Origin: an uncultured Micrococcales bacterium
GTDB lineage: Bacteria; Actinomycetota; Actinomycetes; Actinomycetales; Microbacteriaceae
Direction: 5' to 3'
Assembly (NCBI GenBank): GCA_903909605.1
Contig: CAIVWH010000021.1
Span: 58,839-122,838, forward strand
DNA length: 64,000 bases
Position numbers and translations under genes: made by a program. Below the pieces are notes generated by a model. The model was not told the origin of the DNA. It made no database searches and saw nothing but the letters and a program-made list of their open reading frames with translations. Shown piece by piece: positions 1 through 8,327 of the stretch (its first letter is position 1; each line of letters opens with the position of its first letter).

Positions 1-418
1 CGCCTGACAGAAGACACTGGGCCAGGGCAGAGTGCTCGCTGTCCACCGGCACGATTTGGCCTTCGGCCGCTGCATCAGTGACCAGACGACCGCCGACGAT
101 CAGAGACTCTTTGTTAGCCAGCGCGAGGGTTTTGCCGGAGGCGAGGGTGGCCAGCGTGGGTGCCAGGCCAATCGACCCGGTGATGCCATTGATCACGACA
201 TCAGCCTCGACTTCGCCCACCAAATCGGTGGCGGCCTGCTCGCCCAACACGGCTCGGGATGAGGCAATGCCAAATTCTTTGGCCTGAGCCGTAAGCAATT
301 CGGAGTTCTTTCCGGCGGCCAGGGCAGCAAGCTCGAACTGGTCTGGGTGCTCGCGGATTACCTCGAGCGCCTGCGTGCCAATCGACCCAGTCGATCCCAA
401 GACAATTACGCGGCGCAT
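1..418 (-). CDS. dxr: 1-deoxy-D-xylulose 5-phosphate reductoisomerase, N-terminal part (runs off window)
   Basis: DXR converts 1-deoxy-D-xylulose 5-phosphate to 2-C-methyl-D-erythritol 4-phosphate with NADPH, the second step of the MEP isoprenoid pathway in the cytosol. The visible 139 residues begin [18 protein letters not shown], the DXR NADPH-binding Rossmann signature, and continue with [20 protein letters not shown] and PVDSEHSAL, all hallmark DXR blocks; the ESL/DSEH region lines the metal and substrate site. The gene is absent from the ORF track because its stop lies beyond base 1. The ATG at 418 is preceded by CAGAAT and six bases, so it is probably read from a leaderless transcript, divergent from gabT. 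Confidence 0.95.
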   Translation of the reverse strand, partial: MRRVIVLGSTGSIGTQALEVIREHPDQFELAALAAGKNSELLTAQAKEFGIASSRAVLGEQAATDLVGEVEADVVINGITGSIGLAPTLATLASGKTLALANKESLIVGGRLVTDAAAEGQIVPVDSEHSALAQCLLSG

Positions 419-424
419 CGCTCA

Positions 425-430
425 ATTCTG
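425..430 (-). promoter_or_regulatory. Candidate -10 element for leaderless dxr mRNA
   Basis: On the minus strand CAGAAT is followed by six bases (TGAGCG) and then the dxr ATG, which places the expected transcription start at or next to the start codon. No Shine-Dalgarno sequence with normal spacing is present. Confidence 0.4.
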
Positions 431-456
431 CCACCCGATTCGCAGAAACCTAGGCT

Positions 457-462
457 TAGGAT
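457..462 (+). promoter_or_regulatory. Candidate -10 element for leaderless gabT mRNA
   Basis: TAGGAT fits the actinobacterial -10 pattern TAnnnT and is followed by exactly six bases and the gabT ATG, so the mRNA would begin at the start codon. The element lies back to back with the proposed dxr -10. Confidence 0.45.
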
Positions 463-468
463 GGGACT

Positions 469-1800
469 ATGAGCGACGTTCTGACCGCGCAATCGCGCAA
501 AATCGTAACCGCAATCCCAGGCCCAATCTCGCAGCAGATGCACCAGCATCGAATGACCCAGGTGGGCTTTGGCGTTGGAGCAACACTTCCTGTCTACATC
601 GACCACGCACACGGCGCAATCCTTACCGACGTCGATGGCAACCAATTCATCGACATGGGTTCGGGCATCGGCGTAACCACCATCGGTCACACCAACGAAG
701 GCGTCGTTCGTGCAGTGACAGAGCAGGTTGCCAAACTAACCCACACGCTTTTCACCGTCACTCCTTATGCTCCGTATGTAGAGCTCTGCGAGATTTTGAA
801 CCGGGTTACCCCGGGCAGCTTTGCTAAGAAGAGCGCGCTGTTCAACTCGGGCGCCGAAGCGGTTGAAAACGCGGTCAAGATTGCCCGCAAGTTCACCGGC
901 CGGCCAGACATCGTGGTGTTCGACCACGCCTATCACGGCCGCACCAACCTGACCATGGCCATGAACTTCAAGATCGCCCCATACGGCAACGGATTTGGCC
1001 CATTCGCCTCGGGCGTTCACCACGTGCCAATGAGCTACCCATTCCGTGACGGCAACATCACCGGCCAAGAGGCGGCAACCCGCGCAATTCACTACATCGA
1101 AAAGCGCGTCGGAGCAGCCCAGTTGGCCGCAATCGTCATCGAACCAATTCAAGGCGAGGGCGGATTCATTGTTCCCGCGCCTGGTTTCCTCAAGGCACTG
1201 AGCGACTGGGCGCACGCAAATGGTGTGCTGGTAATTGCCGATGAGATTCAGGCTGGCGTGGCACGAACCGGCAAGATGTTCGCATCTATGCACGAAGAAG
1301 GCTTCGAACCAGACATGGTGACCATCGCTAAGGGTGTTGCTGGCGGCATGCCAATTTCGGCTGTGACCGGTCGCGCCGAAATTATGGACTCGCCTACCCC
1401 TGGGCAGATCGGTGGAACCTTCGGCGGCAACCCAGTGGCAGCAGCCGCAGGAGTAGCGGTAATGCGCCAGATCGAAGCCGGCGGCGTGCTCGAGCGCGCT
1501 CAGGCCATCGAGCCAATCCTCTACTCGCGACTTGAAGCCATGAAGGCCGCTCATCCGGTGATCGGCGAGGTTCGCGGTCGCGGAGCGATGATAGCCATCG
1601 AGTTCGTCGAGCCGGGCACCAAGAACCCGAATTCGGCTGCGGTAGATGCCGTTGTGAAGTTCTGCCACCAAAACGGTGTGCTGGTGCTAAACGCCGGAAC
1701 CTTCGGCAACGTGATTCGCTTCCTGCCACCGCTTGCCATCACGGATGCGCAGCTGAACGAAGCGATGGATGTGGTTGCCGCGGCAATCGCAAGCCTGTAA
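469..1800 (+). CDS. gabT: 4-aminobutyrate aminotransferase (class III, PLP-dependent)
   Basis: GabT moves the amino group of GABA to a 2-oxo acid, giving succinate semialdehyde. The 443 residues show the class III aminotransferase layout: LFNSGAEAVENAVKIAR (PLP phosphate-binding loop), DHAYHGRTN, VIEPIQGEGG, VIADEIQAGVARTG (PLP-pyridine Asp) and TIAKGVAGG, where Lys288 should form the Schiff base. The EIQAG motif and overall length match bacterial GabT better than ornithine or acetylornithine aminotransferases. It faces the Pot transporter genes tail to tail across a shared terminator and belongs with the downstream aldehyde dehydrogenase and second aminotransferase in a polyamine/GABA route. 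The amino acceptor (2-oxoglutarate or pyruvate) cannot be told from sequence. Confidence 0.9.
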   Translation: MSDVLTAQSRKIVTAIPGPISQQMHQHRMTQVGFGVGATLPVYIDHAHGAILTDVDGNQFIDMGSGIGVTTIGHTNEGVVRAVTEQVAKLTHTLFTVTPYAPYVELCEILNRVTPGSFAKKSALFNSGAEAVENAVKIARKFTGRPDIVVFDHAYHGRTNLTMAMNFKIAPYGNGFGPFASGVHHVPMSYPFRDGNITGQEAATRAIHYIEKRVGAAQLAAIVIEPIQGEGGFIVPAPGFLKALSDWAHANGVLVIADEIQAGVARTGKMFASMHEEGFEPDMVTIAKGVAGGMPISAVTGRAEIMDSPTPGQIGGTFGGNPVAAAAGVAVMRQIEAGGVLERAQAIEPILYSRLEAMKAAHPVIGEVRGRGAMIAIEFVEPGTKNPNSAAVDAVVKFCHQNGVLVLNAGTFGNVIRFLPPLAITDAQLNEAMDVVAAAIASL

Positions 1801-1812
1801 AAGCTAAACGCG

Positions 1813-1842
1813 AAGAACCCCTCGAGCGATCGAGGGGTTCTT
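1813..1842. terminator. Bidirectional intrinsic terminator between gabT and potC
   Basis: A perfect 13-bp inverted repeat (AAGAACCCCTCGA, loop GCGA, then the complement ending in TTCTT) lies between the converging gabT and potC genes. The ends are A-rich and T-rich, so it can terminate in both directions. Confidence 0.85.
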
Positions 1843-1858
1843 GGTTTAAGGCTTGAGA

Positions 1859-2644
1859 CTAGGCCGAGAGCTTACGTCGTTTGAACGCTCCGGTGATTTG
1901 TGTCACCAAAACGATCACGATCGCCAGCATGAACACGGCCGAGGCAATCACGTTGGCCTCGGCAGGAACACCGCGAGCTGCGGCCACGTAGATGAACTTC
2001 GGGAAGGTGTTGACCGGCCCAGAGTTGAAGTAGGTGATGATGAAGTCATCGAACGAAAGCGCAAACGAAAGCAGCGCCGCCGAGATGATTCCAGGTAGCA
2101 GCAGCGGGAAGGTGATCTTCCAGAACACCTGACGTGGATTGGCATAGAGGTCTCGTCCTGCCTCTTCGAGCACTGGGTCGAGGGTTTGCACTCGGGCCTT
2201 GACCGTTACCACCACGAATGAGAGGCAGAACATCACGTGCGCGATGATGATTGTGGTCATGCCGGCTGCAAAACCGATGTTGAAGAAGAAGGCCGCCAGA
2301 CCCGCACCGAGCACAACCTCTGGAGTTGCCATTGGCAAGAACAACAGCAGGTTTACACTCGCGCGCGCACGGAACGAGTAGCGCACCAATCCAATTGCAA
2401 GAGCGGTTCCAAGCACCGTGGCGATCAGGGTTGAAACCGCGCCGATCAGAATCGAGTTGCCAACCGCGTCACAGATGTTGCCAGTTGCGCAGACGTTTGC
2501 CCAGTGGCGAAGGGTGAAACCCTCCCAGGTGGTGTTTGCACGAGTGGAGTCGTTGAAAGAGAAGACGATGGTGTATCCGATTGGAATAAGCAGGAATACC
2601 AGCGCGAGAAGCGAGTAGATGGCCAGGCCGAGTGGGCGTCTCAC
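1859..2644 (-). CDS. potC: Spermidine/putrescine ABC transporter permease PotC
   Basis: Inner-membrane subunit of a polyamine importer. The 261 residues carry about six membrane segments starting LGLAIYSLLALVFLLIPIGY. The cytoplasmic EAA loop is visible as LEEAGRDLYANPRQVFWKIT, the contact for the PotA ATPase. Length and the MRRPLGL start fit PotC. The start overlaps the 3' end of potB by four bases, so the two are translationally coupled. It is the last gene of the potDABC operon and is followed by the shared terminator. Substrate is inferred from PotD and from the neighbouring catabolic enzymes; related permeases also carry other cationic substrates. Confidence 0.9.
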   Translation of the reverse strand: MRRPLGLAIYSLLALVFLLIPIGYTIVFSFNDSTRANTTWEGFTLRHWANVCATGNICDAVGNSILIGAVSTLIATVLGTALAIGLVRYSFRARASVNLLLFLPMATPEVVLGAGLAAFFFNIGFAAGMTTIIIAHVMFCLSFVVVTVKARVQTLDPVLEEAGRDLYANPRQVFWKITFPLLLPGIISAALLSFALSFDDFIITYFNSGPVNTFPKFIYVAAARGVPAEANVIASAVFMLAIVIVLVTQITGAFKRRKLSA

Positions 2645-3555
2645 AGTAGGTCCTCCGTTCCAGCTTTCTTCACGTAAACCGAAACCAGGATGAGGATGAC
2701 CGCCATCAATAGCACGCTCAGGCTCGCTGCACTCGGGTAATCCTGGTTCTGCAAGAAGTCGGCCTCGACCATGTTTCCGATCATCGAGGTCTTTGATGAA
2801 CCGAGAAAGTCGCGACTTGCGTTTACGTAGTCGCCGGCAATTGGAATGAAGGTGAGCAGGGTTCCGGAAATCACGCCGGGCATCGAAATCGGCAGCGTGA
2901 TCTTGCGGAAGATCTTTGCCGGAGACGCATACAGGTCGGCGCCAGCCTCGAGCAGACGCAGATCGAAGCGCTCGAGTGTCGTGTAGAGCGGCAGCGTCAT
3001 GAACGGAATGAAGTTATAGGTGAGGCCAAACACCACCGCTGCTGGAGTGCCGATGAAGTACTGCGACGATGACAGCCAGCCCATCTGGTGCACCCACTGC
3101 ATGATTGGCGCTCCTTCGGAGAGAATCTGCTTCCAGGCAATGGTGCGAAGCAAGAACGAGATGAAGAATGGCGCGATCACCAGCGTGACCATCAGGCGCT
3201 GAATCAGCGGATACCTGCGCATGCGCACACCGATGAAGTAGGCCAATGGATAGCTGATCAGCAGAGCCAAGACGGTTGCCACGAACGCATACAGAAACGA
3301 ACGCAGGATCTGCGGCAGGTAGTTGGCAACCACATCCGCGTAATTCTGAATGTTGAAGGCATATACGTAGGCGCCGATTGCGCCGCTGGAATCTGGAGCC
3401 TCGAGCGAGGTCATGATCAGCGAGATCAACGGAGTCAGGAAGAACAGGCCGAGGTAGACCAAACCTGGAAGCAGCAGCGCAAGGACAAACTTGCCGCTCT
3501 TTCTTGAGGTGCCCTGGTTTGGCGCTGGCGCAGAACCAAATGCCGCGAACGCCAT
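2641..3555 (-). CDS. potB: Spermidine/putrescine ABC transporter permease PotB
   Basis: Second membrane subunit of the polyamine importer, 304 residues. A basic N-terminal tail of about 25 residues precedes the first membrane segment (LALLLPGLVYLGLFFLTPL), and about six segments follow. The EAA loop reads LLEAGADLYASPAKIFRKIT and the family block GDYVNASRDFLGSSKTSMIGN is present close to the C-terminus. It abuts potA by one base (stop/start overlap) and overlaps potC by four bases, a tight operon. The large periplasmic-side loop between the first two segments is normal for PotB-type permeases. Confidence 0.9.
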   Translation of the reverse strand: MAFAAFGSAPAPNQGTSRKSGKFVLALLLPGLVYLGLFFLTPLISLIMTSLEAPDSSGAIGAYVYAFNIQNYADVVANYLPQILRSFLYAFVATVLALLISYPLAYFIGVRMRRYPLIQRLMVTLVIAPFFISFLLRTIAWKQILSEGAPIMQWVHQMGWLSSSQYFIGTPAAVVFGLTYNFIPFMTLPLYTTLERFDLRLLEAGADLYASPAKIFRKITLPISMPGVISGTLLTFIPIAGDYVNASRDFLGSSKTSMIGNMVEADFLQNQDYPSAASLSVLLMAVILILVSVYVKKAGTEDLL

Positions 3556-4676
3556 TACTTGGCGCCGTTCGCAGGTAGGTCGGCTAGACCGAACGCGTGC
3601 TCAACCTTCCAAGAAACCCAAACCTTGGCACCGAGCTCGGTGACCGGCGACTTGCCGATGTTCTGCGCGAACACGGTCACCTCGCCGAGGTTTGGAATGT
3701 CAATCAGGTACTGGTTGCTCACGCCGGTAAAGCGAATGTCGATGATCTCGCCCGGGCCAACGATGTTCAGGTCGCTGGATGCGGCTGGTTGGCCATCCTC
3801 GTGGAAGGTTGCCTTCTCGGGGCGAACACCGATGGCGATGGTGCCCTCGTGCTTTTCGGCGCGCGCCCTAGGAACGGTCAACTTGTGCCCCGACACGTTG
3901 ATACTCACCGAGGCGGCGTTCTGTTCGACGACATCGCCGATAAACAGGTTGGACTGGCCGAGGAACTTAGCGACAAAAGCAGTCTTCGGGCGATCGTAAA
4001 GTTTCTCCGGCGCACCCATCTGCTCGATGCGGCCCTTGTTCATTACGGCTACAACGTCGGCCATGTCCATGGCTTCTTCTTGGTCGTGAGTCACGTGCAA
4101 GAAGGTCAGGCCGACTTCCATCTGAATTGCCTTGAGTTCGATCTGCATCTGGCGACGAAGTTTTAGGTCGAGTGCGCCGAGTGGCTCGTCGAGCAACAGC
4201 AAGGATGGGCGGTTCACAAGTGCGCGAGCCAACGCAACGCGCTGCTGCTGCCCACCCGAGAGTTGCTGCGGGCGACGTGCGGCAAGGTGCTCGAGCTCAA
4301 CTAAGTTGAGCGCCTCGGCGGCCAGTTTCAGCGGCTCAGCAACCTTGCGCTGACGAAGGCCGAACGCAACGTTCTCGAGAACGGTCATGTGAGGAAACAG
4401 AGCGTATGACTGGAACACGGTATTGATGTGGCGATCGTGCGACTTAGTCTCTGTGATGTCTTTGCCGCCGAGAAAGATTTGTCCGCGAGTTGGTTGATCA
4501 AGGCCAGCGATCATGCGAAGCGTGGTGGTCTTGCCGCAACCCGAAGGTCCGAGCAGAGCAAAGAACTGCCCTGCTGGAATCTTTAGGTCAAGTTCTTCAA
4601 CCGCAGTGAAGCCAGGAAATTCTTTTCTGATTCCGACCAGTTCGAGGTCGGCGCCGCGCGCGTCCTGCAGCGACAC
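3555..4676 (-). CDS. potA: Spermidine/putrescine ABC transporter ATP-binding protein PotA
   Basis: Cytoplasmic ATPase that powers polyamine import. Walker A GPSGCGKTT lies at about residues 43-51, followed by the Q-loop (NTVFQSYALFPHMTV), the ABC signature LSGGQQQR, Walker B LLLLDEPLGALD and the H-loop (HVTHDQEEAMDMAD). The last 120 or so residues form the regulatory TOBE-type domain seen in PotA/MalK subfamily ATPases (GVRPEKATF, GEIIDIRFTGVSNQYLI). At 373 residues it has the usual PotA length. It is sandwiched without gaps between potD and potB. Substrate specificity comes from PotD rather than from this subunit. Confidence 0.93.
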   Translation of the reverse strand: MSLQDARGADLELVGIRKEFPGFTAVEELDLKIPAGQFFALLGPSGCGKTTTLRMIAGLDQPTRGQIFLGGKDITETKSHDRHINTVFQSYALFPHMTVLENVAFGLRQRKVAEPLKLAAEALNLVELEHLAARRPQQLSGGQQQRVALARALVNRPSLLLLDEPLGALDLKLRRQMQIELKAIQMEVGLTFLHVTHDQEEAMDMADVVAVMNKGRIEQMGAPEKLYDRPKTAFVAKFLGQSNLFIGDVVEQNAASVSINVSGHKLTVPRARAEKHEGTIAIGVRPEKATFHEDGQPAASSDLNIVGPGEIIDIRFTGVSNQYLIDIPNLGEVTVFAQNIGKSPVTELGAKVWVSWKVEHAFGLADLPANGAK

Positions 4677-5923
4677 TACGCGACACCGTTTGAAGCGTCA
4701 GACCAGAGCTTCGAGAAATTGTTGTCCTCTTGTGCGGTGAGCGAGCGGAACACGTGGTACTTGGTGGAGTAATCGGAGTCACTCGGGAACATCAGTGGAT
4801 TGTTACCGATACTTGGGTTCTTGGCCACTGCCACCTCTTTGGCTCCGTTGACCGGGGTGACATAGTTCACACCAGCAAGCGCCAGTTCTGCAGCCACTTC
4901 TGGCTGGAAGTAGTAGTCAATGAGTTTGAAAGCGTTGCCCGAGTGGGTCGCACCCATAGGGACCAAGAAGTTGTCGCAGGCGAAGGTCGAGCCCGATTCG
5001 AGCAGAACAATGCCCAGGTTCTCGTTCTTCATCTCGATGTTTGCGCCAATCAGGTCGCCGGCCCAGACGATTCCGGCAACGGCATCCCCGCTCTTGTAGT
5101 CGTCAATGTAGCTGTTGCCCTTGATTCCGCGAATCTGCCCGTTGGCTACGTACTTCTTGAACTCATCCAAGGTGTTTTCGAAATCGGCCTTAGTGAACGA
5201 AGTGATGTCGATGCCCTTGGCAAGCATCATGATGCCGATGGTGTCGCGCATTTCAGAAAGCACCTCGACCTTGCCCTTGAGCAATGGGTTGTCGAGGATG
5301 TCCTTGTAGAGATCGGTAGGCGCATCCTTGCCGGTTAGTTGCTTGTAGAGCTTCTTGTTGTAACCGACGGCTGCAACGATGCCCTTCCAAGTGATCGAAT
5401 ACTTGCGACCAGGGTCGAAGTCAGCGAACGTCGTCTTGAATGCTTGGTTGTAGTTTGCAACCACGTTTGGCATCGCCTCGTAATTCATTGGCTGCACGTA
5501 TTTGTTGGAAATAAGACGGCCGGCCATCCAGTCGGTGAGGCAGAAAGTGTCTGCGCCAGTGTCGGTGCCCGACTGCAACTGATTCTTGATAAGCGCGAAG
5601 TATGAATTGTTGTCATCAACTTTGATGTTGTAAGTGACCTGGATGCCACTTTGTGCCTCGAAACCTTTGATGGTCGGCGACTGCGGATTGTCGTTTCCAT
5701 CCATGTAGTAAGGCCAGTTGTCCCAAATGACAACCTTCTCTGTCGCTGATAGGTCCTTTGCCGGGGTCAGAGTTTTCTTTGCTCCACCCGGGGCGCAAGC
5801 CGCGAGCGCGAGGGCTGCTGCGGTAGCGCCGGCGCCGGCAAGAGCCGTGCGTCGGGTCACTGGCGACTTAGCGGCTGCCAGTAACTGTTGGAACATCGGG
5901 TCGCGGTGGATTGAGTCGTTCAC
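4676..5923 (-). CDS. potD: Polyamine-binding lipoprotein PotD of the ABC importer
   Basis: Extracytoplasmic solute-binding protein, 415 residues from the GTG at 5923. I prefer this start to the ORF-track start at 5968 because AGGAG (5929-5933) sits five bases upstream of it. The N-terminus has an Arg pair (residues 24-25), a hydrophobic Ala-rich stretch and the lipobox LAAC with Cys43, so it should be lipid-anchored and may use the Tat route. The mature part contains VVIWDNWPYYMDG, SGIQVTYN, CLTDWMAGRL and FKLIDYYFQPEVAAELA, typical of the PotD/PotF family. It is the first gene of the potDABC operon; a 7-bp inverted repeat lies about 50 bases upstream. Confidence 0.9.
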   Translation of the reverse strand: MNDSIHRDPMFQQLLAAAKSPVTRRTALAGAGATAAALALAACAPGGAKKTLTPAKDLSATEKVVIWDNWPYYMDGNDNPQSPTIKGFEAQSGIQVTYNIKVDDNNSYFALIKNQLQSGTDTGADTFCLTDWMAGRLISNKYVQPMNYEAMPNVVANYNQAFKTTFADFDPGRKYSITWKGIVAAVGYNKKLYKQLTGKDAPTDLYKDILDNPLLKGKVEVLSEMRDTIGIMMLAKGIDITSFTKADFENTLDEFKKYVANGQIRGIKGNSYIDDYKSGDAVAGIVWAGDLIGANIEMKNENLGIVLLESGSTFACDNFLVPMGATHSGNAFKLIDYYFQPEVAAELALAGVNYVTPVNGAKEVAVAKNPSIGNNPLMFPSDSDYSTKYHVFRSLTAQEDNNFSKLWSDASNGVA

Positions 5924-5928
5924 ACGGG

Positions 5929-5933
5929 CTCCT
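5929..5933 (-). promoter_or_regulatory. potD: Ribosome binding site that decides the potD start
   Basis: AGGAG on the minus strand is five bases from the GTG at 5923. It supports GTG-5923 over the in-frame start at 5968. Confidence 0.7.
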
Positions 5934-5972
5934 AAGTCATAAAACCAACAGAGGGTAAGTGCCGCCATGGCA

Positions 5973-6000
5973 CCGCTAAAAATACTGCCACACTTAGCGG
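5973..6000. promoter_or_regulatory. Inverted repeat CCGCTAA-N14-TTAGCGG upstream of potD
   Basis: Perfect 7-bp arms separated by 14 bases lie in the potD/ald divergent spacer, about 50 bases before the potD start. The half-site centre spacing of 21 bp is two helical turns, as expected for a dimeric repressor operator. The regulator is unknown; the polyamine link is an inference from position. Confidence 0.4.
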
Positions 6001-6127
6001 CCCCCGCCGGCCCAAAATGGCTTTTACGACCTGTAATTTCTTGTGAATCCCACCAGGCTCTCGACGACCACGGGCGGGGATAAGGTTAAGTACGGATTGG
6101 CAATGGCGCCTTTCCGGAAAGAGAATC

Positions 6128-7240
6128 ATGAAGGTCGCAATACCTGCAGAAGTAAAAAACAACGAATTCCGAGTTGCCATCACCCCGGCCGGAGTTCACG
6201 AACTGGTCGCACTCGGTCACCAGGTGTTCATTCAAAGCGGAGCCGGTCTAGGCTCTGCAATTTCAGACCGGGAATACGAGGCCGAAGGCGCCACGATTCT
6301 CGCAGACGCGGCCTCAGTCTGGGCCGCCGGCGACATGGTGCTCAAGGTCAAGGAGCCAATCGAGAGCGAGTTTGGTTTTCTGCGTGAGGGCCTGATTCTC
6401 TTCACCTACCTGCACCTTGCCGCAGACAGACCACTCACCGATCAACTCTTGGCCAAGAAGGTCACCTCTATCGCCTACGAAACAGTGCAGCTGCCTTCGC
6501 GCTCGCTGCCACTTCTTGCTCCGATGAGCGAGGTTGCCGGTCGCCTTGCGCCACTGGTCGGCGCTCAGACCCTGATGCGCCACAACGGGGGTAACGGCAT
6601 CCTGATGAGCGGCGTGCCCGGCACTCGCCCAGCGCGCGTTACGGTTATCGGCGCTGGCGTCGCCGGGGCAAACGCAGTGTCGATGGCCGTGGGCATGGGT
6701 GCCCAGGTAACCGTGCTCGACACCAACCTGTACCGCCTGCGTGAACTAGACGACTACTACGCCGGCCGCCTGCGCACCATCGTCAGCAACAAACTTGAGC
6801 TCACCCAGGCCGTGATCGAAGCCGACCTCGTAATCGGTGCGGTGCTGATTCCTGGCGCGAAGGCCCCAAAGCTGGTTACCAACGACATGGTCAAGCGAAT
6901 GAAGCCGGGCAGCGTGCTGGTGGACATCGCCATCGACCAGGGGGGCTGCTTCGAAGACTCTCACCCAACCACGCACGCTGAACCGACCTTCAAGGTTCAC
7001 GACAGCATTTTCTACTGCGTTGCCAACATGCCAGGCGCGGTGCCGCACACCAGCACATACGCTCTCACCAATGCGACCTTGCCCTATGTGCGCGCGATCG
7101 CAAACCAGGGTTGGCGCGCCGCTTGTGCCGCCGATGGCGCGCTGGCTCTCGGCTTGAACTCGCTCGACGGAGTCTTGCTGAACCAGGCAGTGGCAGACGC
7201 TCACGGGCTTTCCGCCGCGACTCCGGCTTCGGTTCTCTAA
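6128..7240 (+). CDS. ald: Alanine dehydrogenase
   Basis: Catalyses NAD-dependent L-alanine to pyruvate plus ammonia, reversible. The 370 residues start [20 protein letters not shown], the Ald N-terminal signature. The catalytic Lys sits in KVKEP (about residue 75) and the catalytic His in YLHLA (about 96). The NAD-binding Rossmann motif [12 protein letters not shown] and the conserved DIAIDQGGC and [14 protein letters not shown] blocks follow. A purine-rich GGAAAGAG just upstream of the ATG serves as ribosome binding site. The gene sits inside the polyamine island and could return alanine made by a pyruvate-dependent aminotransferase to pyruvate. Its 3' end overlaps the tail of the opposing FtsK-like ORF. 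Confidence 0.96.
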   Translation: MKVAIPAEVKNNEFRVAITPAGVHELVALGHQVFIQSGAGLGSAISDREYEAEGATILADAASVWAAGDMVLKVKEPIESEFGFLREGLILFTYLHLAADRPLTDQLLAKKVTSIAYETVQLPSRSLPLLAPMSEVAGRLAPLVGAQTLMRHNGGNGILMSGVPGTRPARVTVIGAGVAGANAVSMAVGMGAQVTVLDTNLYRLRELDDYYAGRLRTIVSNKLELTQAVIEADLVIGAVLIPGAKAPKLVTNDMVKRMKPGSVLVDIAIDQGGCFEDSHPTTHAEPTFKVHDSIFYCVANMPGAVPHTSTYALTNATLPYVRAIANQGWRAACAADGALALGLNSLDGVLLNQAVADAHGLSAATPASVL

Positions 7241-8246
7241 TTCCCTTTGGGCCCAGCGCATTGGCAACGGGCCAAGCGAAGTAGAACTGCTCGATGGCAG
7301 CGTGATGTGAAACAACGCTGCCGATGGCAAAACCATCGAGCGCCGGCAGCCTCGCCTGACTCCTGCCACTTTGGCCAAGCATCGCTGCGTCAACCGGGTC
7401 TGCATCGCCAACCAGGATGCGCAGCCGCAAGTTGCTCAGCAATGCCCGAGGCACCCCAACCAGGTTTTGGTTGGTCAGCAGCAAGTGCATGCCGAACGCA
7501 CGCCCTCGCGCCGAAATTGCGGCGAGAGCATCCACAGACTTTGGCAGGCGAGACAGCAGATGAGCAAGTTCGTCAATCACCAGCAACCATGGCTCGAACT
7601 GCCCAGCCGAGGAAAGCTCACGCCGCTCCAGCTCCCGAAGGCAAGCCGCGAGTAAGTCAGCTGTCGCATCCGTGTCGTGATCGGTAGCAAATGCGCTGGC
7701 GTGAGCCTTGAAGCCGGCCAAGCCAGTGCCGCCTTTGAAATCGACCAGCAACATCTCGATGCGCGAGAAGCGAATCAGCGTAGAGAGCAACTGCCCAAGC
7801 AGAACGGTTTTGCCAGCTCCGGTTGGGCCAATCAAAATCATGTGCGGCCCATCCCGTTTTAGATTGCGAAGAACCAGTTCTTCGTTGAAACCCAAAACAA
7901 AGTCGAGCGAGTTTTCGCCGACATCGAAATCACCGTTTAGATAATCTCTGCGAGCCAGCCCGTTGTCATCGAGTTCTGCTCGAACCTTTTCATAAACAAA
8001 ACGATTTTCTGCGGGCGTCCAGAGCAGTGAACTTCGGGGCAGCCTGCGATCATCGAGCCAGACTCGCTCGCCATCAACGCGAAACTGAGTTTGCTCGGCT
8101 GGCGCGATGCGCCGACTTAGTCGCCAACGAGCCAGCACGGCAACGAAGGTTGAGGCGAAGCTGGCAACCAACATCCAAGGGTTATTGCCCTGAATCGCGA
8201 ACACCAGCGCATAGACCAGGGTTGGAAGGAGGAACAGCAACTGCAT
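7065..8246 (-). CDS. Small membrane-anchored FtsK/SpoIIIE-type ATPase, function unknown
   Basis: 393 residues from the ATG at 8246. Two hydrophobic segments at the N-terminus (about residues 3-18 and 24-36) predict a membrane hairpin. The FtsK/SpoIIIE-type ATPase core follows: Walker A GPTGAGKT, the family block LLVDFKGG, Walker B LLVIDELAHLL and a motif III-like LLLTNQNL. It is far shorter than FtsK (no long linker, no gamma DNA-reading domain) and resembles a single EssC/FtsK ATPase module, yet no ESX/WXG100 genes are nearby. The last 60 or so residues are Arg-rich and read through 176 bases antisense to ald, so the true C-terminus is doubtful. The start lies two bases after the T-tract of the upstream terminator and lacks a clear ribosome binding site. 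Confidence 0.7.
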   Translation of the reverse strand: MQLLFLLPTLVYALVFAIQGNNPWMLVASFASTFVAVLARWRLSRRIAPAEQTQFRVDGERVWLDDRRLPRSSLLWTPAENRFVYEKVRAELDDNGLARRDYLNGDFDVGENSLDFVLGFNEELVLRNLKRDGPHMILIGPTGAGKTVLLGQLLSTLIRFSRIEMLLVDFKGGTGLAGFKAHASAFATDHDTDATADLLAACLRELERRELSSAGQFEPWLLVIDELAHLLSRLPKSVDALAAISARGRAFGMHLLLTNQNLVGVPRALLSNLRLRILVGDADPVDAAMLGQSGRSQARLPALDGFAIGSVVSHHAAIEQFYFAWPVANALGPKGIREPKPESRRKARERLPLPGSARLRRASSSREPARHRRHKRRANPGLRSRAHRARSHW

Positions 8247-8248
8247 GC

Positions 8249-8281
8249 AAAAAGCCTGCCGAGAAAAAACCTCGACAGGCT
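8249..8281 (-). terminator. Intrinsic terminator after the aldehyde dehydrogenase gene
   Basis: On the minus strand AGCCTGTCGAG and CTCGGCAGGCT form an 11-bp stem with one non-Watson-Crick (G-T type) position around a T-rich loop, followed directly by TTTTT. It ends two bases before the ATG of the FtsK-like gene. Confidence 0.85.
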
Positions 8282-8327
8282 CCCTGCACAAAAACTGTGG
8301 GTAACCAAACCCACAGCTCGGCTGTGA

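Noticed and set aside
736-1671. Minus-strand ORF of 311 aa inside gabT
   Set aside because: Antisense shadow of gabT; composition rich in His/Arg/Cys/Trp, no family motif, and gabT is unequivocal.
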